Of a stretch of 45,256 nucleotides of DNA, positions 8,514-16,630 are shown one piece after another. Made by a program: the position numbers and the translations under genes. The notes beneath the pieces are model-generated. The model was not told the origin of the DNA, did no database searches, and saw only the letters and a program-made list of their open reading frames with translations. Location: positions 1 through 45,256 of the forward strand of contig WRAG01000020.1 of assembly GCA_009780345.1 (NCBI GenBank), given 5' to 3'. This DNA is from Oscillospiraceae bacterium. GTDB taxonomy: Bacteria > Bacillota > Clostridia > Monoglobales > WRAG01. Positions within the stretch are counted from its first letter, which is position 1; each line of letters begins with the position of its first letter.

Positions 8514-9380
8514 ATGCAGCATCAAAACCTAATCGACAAGGCGAATATATTGATTGAGGCGTTGCCTTATATCCAAGCGTTCAAGGGCAAAACTTTGGTG
8601 GTAAAATATGGCGGAAACGCGATGATTAACGAGGATTTAAAAAATAAGGTGATGGAGGACATCACCTTGCTTAAATATATCGGGCTAAATCCGATTATCG
8701 TTCACGGCGGCGGTCCGGACATTACCGCCGCGCTTGATAAATTCGGGCTTGAAACCAAATTTGTCAACGGTTTGCGAGTAACCGACGCGCAAACCATGGA
8801 AGTCGCGCAGATGGTTTTGGTCGGAAAAACAAACAAGGAAATCGTGTCGCGGCTTAACACAAAAGGCGGCAACGGTATTGGTTTCTGCGGAATTGACGGA
8901 AATCTTATTCAGTGCGTGAAACATTACGAAGAAGTGGACGGAAAAGAGACCGACATCGGCTATGTCGGGCGAATTGTCAATATAAACCCGCATGTGTTGA
9001 AACTTTTGACCGACGATGATTATATTCCTGTAATCGCTCCGATTGGCGTGGACGCGGACGGTAATAGTTATAACGTCAACGCGGATATTGTCGCGGGCGA
9101 GATTGCGTCCGCTTTGCAGGCGGAGAAGTTGATTCTGCTTACCGATATTGAAGGAATTCAAATGAACGGCGAAACGATATATTATACGAACGAGAGCGAG
9201 ATTCGAAAACATATCGAAAGCGGCGTGATTTCGGGCGGAATGATTCCGAAGGTAGTTGGCTGTATTAACGCGATAAATCACGGCGTTCAAAGCGTGCATA
9301 TTATCGATGGTCGGATTCCGCATTGTATATTGCTTGAGATATTTACGAAAACCGGGATTGGCACGATGATAAGTAAGTAG
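8514..9380 (+). CDS. argB: Acetylglutamate kinase
   Basis: Second step of arginine biosynthesis: phosphorylation of N-acetylglutamate by ATP in the cytoplasm. It has 288 residues. Amino-acid-kinase motifs: VVKYGGNAM at 29-37, IVHGGGPDI at 62-70, VNGLRVTD, and the C-terminal SGGMIPKV and HIIDGRIPH. The ATG at 8514 is chosen because AAGGAG precedes it; an upstream in-frame start lacks this. A strong hairpin terminator follows. It probably once formed one unit with argC; the 520-bp repeat block now lies between them, so argB may depend on readthrough or on its own promoter. Confidence 0.96.
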   Translation: MQHQNLIDKANILIEALPYIQAFKGKTLVVKYGGNAMINEDLKNKVMEDITLLKYIGLNPIIVHGGGPDITAALDKFGLETKFVNGLRVTDAQTMEVAQMVLVGKTNKEIVSRLNTKGGNGIGFCGIDGNLIQCVKHYEEVDGKETDIGYVGRIVNINPHVLKLLTDDDYIPVIAPIGVDADGNSYNVNADIVAGEIASALQAEKLILLTDIEGIQMNGETIYYTNESEIRKHIESGVISGGMIPKVVGCINAINHGVQSVHIIDGRIPHCILLEIFTKTGIGTMISK

Positions 9381-9402
9381 GATTTAATATATCAGAGAAT
9401 AT

Positions 9403-9443
9403 AAAAAACCCGCTATAACCATAATGGTTATAGCGGGTTTTAA
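9403..9443. terminator. Bidirectional terminator after argB
   Basis: AAAAAACCCGCTATAACC and GGTTATAGCGGGTTTT form a long perfect stem with a 5-6 nt loop. It is shared by the convergent argB and the hypothetical gene at 9462. Confidence 0.92.
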
Positions 9444-9461
9444 GTTGTAAGAATAACTGAA

Positions 9462-9833
9462 TTAAAGACTGCCGCCCGATATCAAAACGCCGGCATGTTG
9501 AAAAGCCGCGCCTACAGTATTATAAATTTCGGAATAAATTGAAGAAGCCTGACTCATACCGATAACTCCGCCCGAGAGACCACTCGTTCCTTGTGAGAGC
9601 GTGATCACAGTTCCTTCCGGAACCGTTTGGCATGCGATGTGCACTTTTACGTGACGCCCTTTTTTGCCGGCTAACGCGCCAAGAAAAAACGATGATGCCG
9701 AAGATCCTCTTTCCGCGTTGGCAGACCAATCATCAATTTGGGTTAAGGTAAATCCTTGATTCTCAAGAGTGGCATAAACGGTATTGCGAGCCACAGCCGG
9801 CTCTCCGCTTACTAAAAATTTATGTCCTTTCAT
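9462..9833 (-). CDS. Hypothetical protein, 123 residues
   Basis: No family recognised. There is no signal peptide. The middle has AERGSSASSFFLGALAGKKG followed by VKVHIACQ and a threonine/valine-rich strand, suggesting a small alpha/beta domain. The C-terminus is glycine-rich (SGLSGGVIGM, LISGGSL). The ATG at 9833 is preceded by AAAGGATTGAT, a leader also used at 42652 and, as AAAGGAATTGAT, at 41675. It lies 65 nt downstream of the deaminase gene on the same strand, with no terminator between, so the two may be one operon. GC content looks nearer to the host than the deaminase gene. Confidence 0.7.
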   Translation of the reverse strand: MKGHKFLVSGEPAVARNTVYATLENQGFTLTQIDDWSANAERGSSASSFFLGALAGKKGRHVKVHIACQTVPEGTVITLSQGTSGLSGGVIGMSQASSIYSEIYNTVGAAFQHAGVLISGGSL

Positions 9834-9898
9834 GTTATCAATCAATCCTTTCGATTTAATTTTGTAGAACAAATAATGACATATACGCGCAATAGAAA

Positions 9899-11095
9899 TT
9901 ATGGCACAAAATTGAAAGCGCGAAAAAAAGCTCTAAATGTAATCCCTTCAAAAGGTTCGGTTTCTACTTCTGCGTTTTTAAATATTTCTTTTGATTCTTC
10001 TACAGGGTAAGGTTCAAAATAAATTACTTTTTTAATTCCCGCTTGAACTATTTTGTTCGCACATAAATTGCAAGGATATGTTGTTGCATATAAACTGCAA
10101 TTTTCAAAAGTTCGTGGTTTTGACACTCCAACAAGATTAAGCAGTGAATTTTCTTCTGCATGCAATGACCTACATAATTCTAATACTTTGATACGGCTCA
10201 CAATATGTTCTGCATCCATTTCAGCAGAAAAAGAGTTTATTTGTTTTGTGATATTTTCTTTAAGATTTGACCTATAAACATCACGATAACATTCTCCATG
10301 CATAGTTTTGCAATCATCTAATCCACGAGGAACGCCATTAAATCCTGAACTTAATATGTTGTGATTGTGTAAATTATCAACTATTATCGCACCGACTTTT
10401 CTCTTCATGCATTTTGATCGGCGTCCAATTGTGTATGCTATAGCCATTAAGCTTTCATTGATCGTAGGTTCAGAAGATGTCGGATCTTCAAAAGCCTTTA
10501 AATATCGATCAACTGTGTTTTCCATTTCTTTGAAAGACTTGTTTGGAGAAACTGTGTTTATTTCCTCATTATTTGATAAAATTAAATCTGATTCAAAAAA
10601 ACATTTTGACACCTGTTGCCCATATGGTGGTTCATTATTTCCTTGATCTCTTAATTCGTCTTCATCAAATTCATCTTTAGAATTTCCATATGAATTTTTT
10701 ACTCGACCCCAACGTATTGAATAATCTGCAAACATTGCAATCAGAATAAAATTCGGAAACTCTTTTCTAAGAGCGGCAATCTCCGTAGGGTTTCTAATAC
10801 TGTCAACTACAAAGTTCATATTACCGCTTTTTGAACGTTCTTCTTTTATTTTTGCTATAATTTTATTAGCAAGAATATTCGGTTCATCTTTTCTGAGTCC
10901 ATTTCCAAAATCTTGTAACTCTCGCCTGGTTTGATGGTCACAACCATATGCCTTTTTATATGATTTTTTTAATTCCTCAGATAGTGAATATTTAGAAAAA
11001 TTATGTTTTTTGCATAAAAAATTATCTGCAAAAAATGAACAGCCACTACCAAAAGCTCCGGTTAAACCAATAATTAATCCTTCGATATTAACCAC
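9899..11095 (-). CDS. Two-domain dCMP deaminase with P-loop-like N-terminus (AvcD/anti-phage type)
   Basis: A 398-residue cytoplasmic protein. The N-terminal domain (about 1-200) starts GLTGAFGSGCS, a P-loop in which Cys19 stands where Walker A has Lys, followed by an NMP-kinase-like fold (FVVDSIRNPTEI). The C-terminal domain (about 215-398) is a zinc-dependent cytidine/deoxycytidylate deaminase: His312-Ala-Glu314 and Pro-Cys342-x-x-Cys345. This architecture is that of AvcD-type proteins, which deplete dC nucleotides and protect against phage. The GTG start at 11095 has only a weak AAGAAAAGA site. The gene is markedly more AT-rich than its neighbours and lies beside tRNA-Trp, which suggests horizontal transfer. 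A housekeeping dCMP deaminase would be much shorter. Confidence 0.85.
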   Translation of the reverse strand: MVNIEGLIIGLTGAFGSGCSFFADNFLCKKHNFSKYSLSEELKKSYKKAYGCDHQTRRELQDFGNGLRKDEPNILANKIIAKIKEERSKSGNMNFVVDSIRNPTEIAALRKEFPNFILIAMFADYSIRWGRVKNSYGNSKDEFDEDELRDQGNNEPPYGQQVSKCFFESDLILSNNEEINTVSPNKSFKEMENTVDRYLKAFEDPTSSEPTINESLMAIAYTIGRRSKCMKRKVGAIIVDNLHNHNILSSGFNGVPRGLDDCKTMHGECYRDVYRSNLKENITKQINSFSAEMDAEHIVSRIKVLELCRSLHAEENSLLNLVGVSKPRTFENCSLYATTYPCNLCANKIVQAGIKKVIYFEPYPVEESKEIFKNAEVETEPFEGITFRAFFRAFNFVP

Positions 11096-11159
11096 TCTTT
11101 TCTTAATCTGTTAGAAATCAGAAATATTTACGGAATTAATATTTGTGTTTCACTTAACT

Positions 11160-11233
11160 TGGCAGGGGCGGAGGGAATCGAACCCCCAACAAGAGTTTTG
11201 GAGACTCTTGTGATACCACTTCACCACGCCCCT
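11160..11233 (-). tRNA. tRNA-Trp (CCA)
   Basis: On the minus strand, acceptor AGGGGCG pairs with CGCCCCT. The anticodon loop CTCCAAA is flanked by complementary arms (AAGAGT/ACTCTT). The T-loop GGTTCGATTCC is canonical, the discriminator is G and CCA is encoded. Anticodon CCA reads UGG. Confidence 0.95.
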
Positions 11234-11406
11234 ATGTCTGCGTTACGGCAAACGACACTTATTCACTTTCGCGCGTCTGTTTCTCGCATACCTCAAATAT
11301 AATACAACACATTTTTAAAATTGTCAAGTAGTTTTTCTATTCATTTTTAAATTTTCGATAACCTGACGACAGTCGTATATTTTTTGTGAACAATGTTTAA
11401 AAAACA

Positions 11407-11435
11407 TTGACAAAATCCCAAAAATATGTTACATT
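11407..11435 (+). promoter_or_regulatory. SigA-type promoter of the lyase operon
   Basis: TTGACA, 17 nt, then TACATT with an upstream TG (extended -10). An alternative TATAAT lies at 11435-11440 but is too far from the -35. The leader to the ATG at 11513 is about 70 nt. Confidence 0.65.
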
Positions 11436-11512
11436 ATAATAATGTAAATGTATAAGCATATATAAATTTTGATATGATAAGTCGTTTATGTCCATATCCA
11501 GGAGGTTTAAAA

Positions 11513-14500
11513 ATGAAAATTAGAACAAAAGTACTATCTTTGCTGCTTATTTTCTCGATTGCGTTAACGCTTGTGCCGATGATTGGCGCAAGCCCTGTTT
11601 TTGCGTCGATGAATGTTAGCAGGTTTCCGCAAACGTTTGTAGGTCTTGACTTTGTCGGCAACCAAAACACCGCGCCCGCAACTTCGGGCAACAATGCGCC
11701 GAGTAATCAAAGCGCCGTTCTTGACGGCAGGGTTCTTGACGGTGTTTTCGACGGTGCCAACGGGAATCGGCATAGATTATTCTTTATGACGTTTGATTTG
11801 GCGGATTTGACAGGTAATTTTGACGACATATATTCAATCAACCTCGGAATACACACAAGCGGGGATCCTGTGAACAACAATGACAGCCAATTTAACGTAT
11901 ATCTTTTTACACCCGAGCTTGCGGCGCGGATTAACCAAACCGACATACCGACTTATGGCGCGGCAAGGAATTTGGGTCTGGTTGACTATCGTAGCAATAT
12001 GATATGGAATCGGTCCGGCTTGACAATCAACACGGCGATAACTTCGCCTAATATACTACCGTATTTGCAAGATTATTTTACGCAAAACCCGAGCGAAACC
12101 ATTATCGGAGTTAAATTTTTCGGAACCAATTGGTTGGCTAATTTTCATAACCACCTCAATACCAATTCCGCATTAAGGCCGCAACTTATTGTCAACATGC
12201 CTGCGGAATTAAACACGCTTATCGACGCGAGCGAGATATTAAGCGAAGATATGCCGCGATTCATTTCCGAAAGCATAAATTTGTCGTCATCTATAGCAGG
12301 ATTTCCCGGCGTAACCGTTTCGTGGAGAAGTTTAAACCCGAGCGTGATAGACGATAACGGCACTCTTCTCTCGCCGCCGGAGGATAATAACGAACCGGTG
12401 GACGCAACGCTTGAAGCGACTATTAGTTTAGGCGGTGTTAACCGCGTTTTAACTTATACTGTAACTGTTTCATGCCGCAATATGATAGACTTCTTAACCG
12501 ATCTGACGACTTTGGATCTTGGAAACCTCGACGCAGTAACGGAAAATTTAACTCTGCCGTTGATATTAAGCGGAGTTCCCGTTCGTTGGGAATCTTCCAA
12601 TCCTGCCGTTATTTCAAACAGCGGAGTTGTAAACCGTCCTTACGCAATTGAGCAAAACGTGCAGGTTGAATTAACCGCATTCGGCGAATTTAGCGGTGTT
12701 CCTTTCAGTCATACTTTTGTTGCGACTGTTTTAAGACAAATCGGCGGAGCAGATGGTTTTCCGGCACTTTTAGATCCTATGCATATATCCGACCAAGCGT
12801 TTTTCGGGGTTTGGAACCCGGCGTTAAACGGCGGAGCGGGCGGTTGGGTTCCGCAGCAGGTTTTTCTTGCGCATTTGCCGAACAATCAATGGGTAACTTA
12901 TAATCGTCCGATATTAAGATACGATTTGTTTCCCGATCTTCGGTATGTTGAAGCCGCGGCACGTGCTGGAGATTATCCGCTGGCGAGAGAGTTGCTTTTG
13001 CAATACTACCGAACTCGCGACACCCAAGTTGTGCCGGCGTATCGAATTCCTGCGAACCGCCACGACTTGCGCGCTGAAATGTTCGGCGAAAAAATAGGCG
13101 GATGGATGGAAATTGACCCGCCAATGGGGCATACACATATTGGTCCCGACTGGGATTGGCATACAATCAACTTGAGTATGTCTCCCCGAAGTTCGACAAC
13201 CGTTTTTCTGCTTGACGCAGATATGTCGCCCGACAGGTCAGCGGTTGAAATTCGTAGTCGCGAATGGGGCAACGGAGAATACGCGGCATATTTAGCGCTT
13301 ACCGTTGCGGGCGAGAGGCGAACGTTTCCCGTTACTGCCGATATGTTTATAAGCGCGGGCGAGAATATTAATCGAAACTTTGGACAAGAGGAAATTTTGC
13401 TTGTGCGCGAAGCGGCGGGTCCGACCGAAACCGCGCCTGACGGAACGCCTATCCCTATGCCGTTCGGCTCATATACCGCGCGCCCGTATTTTCACTTTCA
13501 TATTCCGAATATCCCGGGGGGACAAAGCGTTACAAACGCGCAGCTTCGGATTTTTGCAAGAAGTAACAGCGGCGCGCCAAAGCGAGTTTTCGCTTTCCGC
13601 CCGCAAAGTCAGCAGGTAATCAATAACACTTTTAACGAAACCGGGTTCACATGGGCGCGGCATTTCCCGATAATGTTCAACTTTAAAGAAACAGGATATG
13701 TATGGCATTCTGCGATACAAAGCATGTGGAACTTGGAAATGGAATGGATTAACGGAATGACACGATTCTATCATGTTAATTCGTTGATTGAACGGTATCG
13801 GCGAACAGGCGAACAAATATTCGCATACCGCGCGTTGGAAAAAGCAATTTCACTTTATACGCAACAGCCATCATTCTCGTTCCCGCGGCGATTGGAGCCG
13901 GGGTGGCGTACTGAACACTTGAACACTTTGAAATTTGCAACTTTGAACAGCGAACTTATGACTCCGGAGCTTTGGACCGCGTTAATGAAATACAGCCATA
14001 GTCATGTAGCGCAAGGAGCGCTACAGAACGTTGGTGTTGGCGGCGCGTTTAATCAGGTTAACGCGCAACTTGTAGGCGCGTTCCGCACCATGGGATATTT
14101 CCCCGAAATACAAATCGCTACCGGTTGGGATGACGCGAAGAGAGGGGTTTACAACCTATATAATTTGCAAATCAATCCCGATGGAAGTTACGCTGAATCT
14201 ACCAGCGGATATATAGGCGGCGTTATAAACGAGCTTATAAACATGCTTGAACTGATAGCGAGGTTTGGCGATGACGAAAATGATCCTCTTTATGCCGCTA
14301 TGCTTGAGCATCTTAGAATGCTGACTCGATATTTCGTCGATTTGACAATGCCGCATAGACAAACAGTTCCGTGGGGTAGCGGAGGGCGAGGCAATCCGGT
14401 CGGAAGCGCGTATAATTGGTCTAATCGCTTCCCTGCCCTTGATCCGGACAGATTTTTTGAATACATTCATCGGAACGGCGCAAGCGGAACGCGGCCATAT

Positions 14501-16630
14501 TGGAATTCGGTGCTTTATCCATACAAAGCTATTGCGTTTTTGCGAAGCGGGTGGGGAACGCAAGATTTCGGCGCGATGATAAGCGCGACTCATGGCGGGT
14601 CGCACTCTCATCCCGACGATTTGGCTCTTGATGTCTCCGCATTCGGCAGATTCCTCTTGGTTGAGGCAGGCGGCGGTAGTTATGTCGCGGGCTCTAGCCT
14701 TGCGGGAATAAGCAACCAAACTTTCTCGCACAACACTATAGAAATTAATAGCGGAAACCAATTGCGCCACCCCGGAACAACTCAAATTAATCAGCCGCAA
14801 AAACTTTTGCTCGCTACAAACAGCATATTTGATTTTGTGGAAGCAGGTTCAAACAGAATTTGGGCAAGACATATTGACGATAACGGCAATGAAGTCAGCG
14901 GATTCGAAATTCACCGTAAAGTTTTGTTCGTTCATAACCGTTTTTGGATAGTTTCGGATTATATTTTCCCCGACGACAATTTGCCGCATAATTTTAGGCA
15001 AGTTTGGCGCCCCGACGCACGGAACTTCTTAGAGGTTGACCCGATTACCAAAGCGATGTCGACAAACTTTGGCGAAACAAGCGCGAACATTCAAGTTGTT
15101 CCCGCCGACCCTGAGGAAATCACCGCGAGAATCGACCGAAACTGGGGAACCAACCCGCAATTCGGCGAAGAAATCACCGATTTTGTGTCATACTTGCGTA
15201 CCGACCATGTCGGTCCCGCAACTTTTGACACCGTGCTTTTGCCCGACCCGGCAGGCGAGCGAACATATGTAAATGTTACGCGACTTCCGCTTGATGTTCC
15301 GGCGTATGTTGCGACTGCGCTTCAAATTGACATCGGCGTAAACGTTGGGTTTTACTATTCGGCGAACGATTTCGACCCCGGATTCCCGCCGCCGATTCCG
15401 AATCCGCCGTCAATTCCGCCGCCGGCTAATTGGTCGCGTCCGCCGTGGAATCGTCCGTCAATCCACACATTCCCGTTCCCGACGAGAACGTTTGGAAGAT
15501 TTACAACCGACGGGCAAATGGCTTACGTCGAGCTTGACGTGAATGACCGGCAGGCTATGGTTGCTCTAACCAAAGCGACCACGCTTATGCAGGACGATTT
15601 TGTGTTGGTTGAACTTGGCGAGCGAGTTTACGATTTAGGAATCATATGGAACGAACGAACGCTTGAATTGGCGAACGAAATCGGCACGCTTCCGGCAAGC
15701 GGCGTTAGAATTTTCTCTGACCGTATAATTGATCAGGTTTTCTTAAACGGTTCGCCGATTGCGTTCACTTTTGCAAACAATTACGTTTACATTAACCGCG
15801 AACCGACTCCGGTTTTGGAAGATGAAGACGAAGAAGAGTACGAAACCGGCAATGGCGACAATACGACGAGCAATAACCCGCCGAGCGACGACGTTCAGAA
15901 CGATCAAGGTTCGAATGAGACGAACACAGCTAACACGCCCGGCAACAGCGGCGGTTTGCCCGCAAGTGGCAACCCGCAGGTTAGCAATCCTGCGCAAGGT
16001 AATCGCCTGCCTATTATAGTCGCTTCAACTCCGTCCGGCAATGTGTACGGCATGCCTCCGATAGATTGGGCGTTTCGTGATACTAACGCACACTGGGCAA
16101 ACAGCGAGATAAGCAATATGCTCATACGTGGCGTTGTAACCGGGAACGATAACGGCTATTTCCTTCCCGATAACAATATCACCCGCGCGGAATTTACCGC
16201 GATTTTGGCAAGAGCGCTTGAACTTCCAAGCGCAAGCACCAATATGTTCACCGATGTGAGCGACGATGATTGGTTCGCTTCAGATATTGCGAGAGCATAT
16301 CAAGCGGGGATTATAGCAGGTTTCGACGATAGAAGTTTCCTGCCAAATAATACGATAACTCGTCAACAAATGGCGGTTATACTAATGCGAGCGCTCCAAA
16401 TTTTTGGATTTGAAAACGATAATTATGCAAATTTAATCTATTTCGCTGATCATTTAGTAATCGCCGAATGGGCAGTTGACGCGATTTCCGGCGCGGTTGG
16501 CGCGGAACTTATGACAGGATTTGATAATGGCGAATTCTCGCCTTTATCCCATGCGACACGCGCGCAGGCGACGGTTGTTATCGCGCGATTGCTTGGGCTG
16601 GCTGATACATCCGAAAGGGGGTTGATGTAA
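11513..16630 (+). CDS. SLH-anchored heparinase II/III-family polysaccharide lyase
   Basis: A very large exported enzyme (1705 residues). In order: signal peptide (1 to about 33); an N-terminal beta-sandwich-like module (about 36-230) shared with the dockerin protein at 30890; two Ig-like domains of the atrophied bacterial Ig type (about 230-410, VSWRSLNPSVID and VRWESSNPAVIS); a heparinase II/III catalytic region (about 420-1270) with the C-terminal domain motif HGGSHSHPDD (His1027, His1031, His1033) and FSHNTIEIN; a proline-rich then acidic/Asn-rich linker; and three SLH repeats (about 1519-1702). Lyases of this group cleave uronic-acid polysaccharides by beta-elimination, but the substrate is not readable. 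AGGAGG precedes the ATG. It overlaps functionally with the next gene, whose ATG follows the stop at once. Confidence 0.9.
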   Translation: MKIRTKVLSLLLIFSIALTLVPMIGASPVFASMNVSRFPQTFVGLDFVGNQNTAPATSGNNAPSNQSAVLDGRVLDGVFDGANGNRHRLFFMTFDLADLTGNFDDIYSINLGIHTSGDPVNNNDSQFNVYLFTPELAARINQTDIPTYGAARNLGLVDYRSNMIWNRSGLTINTAITSPNILPYLQDYFTQNPSETIIGVKFFGTNWLANFHNHLNTNSALRPQLIVNMPAELNTLIDASEILSEDMPRFISESINLSSSIAGFPGVTVSWRSLNPSVIDDNGTLLSPPEDNNEPVDATLEATISLGGVNRVLTYTVTVSCRNMIDFLTDLTTLDLGNLDAVTENLTLPLILSGVPVRWESSNPAVISNSGVVNRPYAIEQNVQVELTAFGEFSGVPFSHTFVATVLRQIGGADGFPALLDPMHISDQAFFGVWNPALNGGAGGWVPQQVFLAHLPNNQWVTYNRPILRYDLFPDLRYVEAAARAGDYPLARELLLQYYRTRDTQVVPAYRIPANRHDLRAEMFGEKIGGWMEIDPPMGHTHIGPDWDWHTINLSMSPRSSTTVFLLDADMSPDRSAVEIRSREWGNGEYAAYLALTVAGERRTFPVTADMFISAGENINRNFGQEEILLVREAAGPTETAPDGTPIPMPFGSYTARPYFHFHIPNIPGGQSVTNAQLRIFARSNSGAPKRVFAFRPQSQQVINNTFNETGFTWARHFPIMFNFKETGYVWHSAIQSMWNLEMEWINGMTRFYHVNSLIERYRRTGEQIFAYRALEKAISLYTQQPSFSFPRRLEPGWRTEHLNTLKFATLNSELMTPELWTALMKYSHSHVAQGALQNVGVGGAFNQVNAQLVGAFRTMGYFPEIQIATGWDDAKRGVYNLYNLQINPDGSYAESTSGYIGGVINELINMLELIARFGDDENDPLYAAMLEHLRMLTRYFVDLTMPHRQTVPWGSGGRGNPVGSAYNWSNRFPALDPDRFFEYIHRNGASGTRPYWNSVLYPYKAIAFLRSGWGTQDFGAMISATHGGSHSHPDDLALDVSAFGRFLLVEAGGGSYVAGSSLAGISNQTFSHNTIEINSGNQLRHPGTTQINQPQKLLLATNSIFDFVEAGSNRIWARHIDDNGNEVSGFEIHRKVLFVHNRFWIVSDYIFPDDNLPHNFRQVWRPDARNFLEVDPITKAMSTNFGETSANIQVVPADPEEITARIDRNWGTNPQFGEEITDFVSYLRTDHVGPATFDTVLLPDPAGERTYVNVTRLPLDVPAYVATALQIDIGVNVGFYYSANDFDPGFPPPIPNPPSIPPPANWSRPPWNRPSIHTFPFPTRTFGRFTTDGQMAYVELDVNDRQAMVALTKATTLMQDDFVLVELGERVYDLGIIWNERTLELANEIGTLPASGVRIFSDRIIDQVFLNGSPIAFTFANNYVYINREPTPVLEDEDEEEYETGNGDNTTSNNPPSDDVQNDQGSNETNTANTPGNSGGLPASGNPQVSNPAQGNRLPIIVASTPSGNVYGMPPIDWAFRDTNAHWANSEISNMLIRGVVTGNDNGYFLPDNNITRAEFTAILARALELPSASTNMFTDVSDDDWFASDIARAYQAGIIAGFDDRSFLPNNTITRQQMAVILMRALQIFGFENDNYANLIYFADHLVIAEWAVDAISGAVGAELMTGFDNGEFSPLSHATRAQATVVIARLLGLADTSERGLM

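Noticed and set aside
11096-11160. AvcI-like inhibitory RNA upstream of the deaminase
   Set aside because: Only about 65 AT-rich nt separate the gene from tRNA-Trp and no stable structure is visible.
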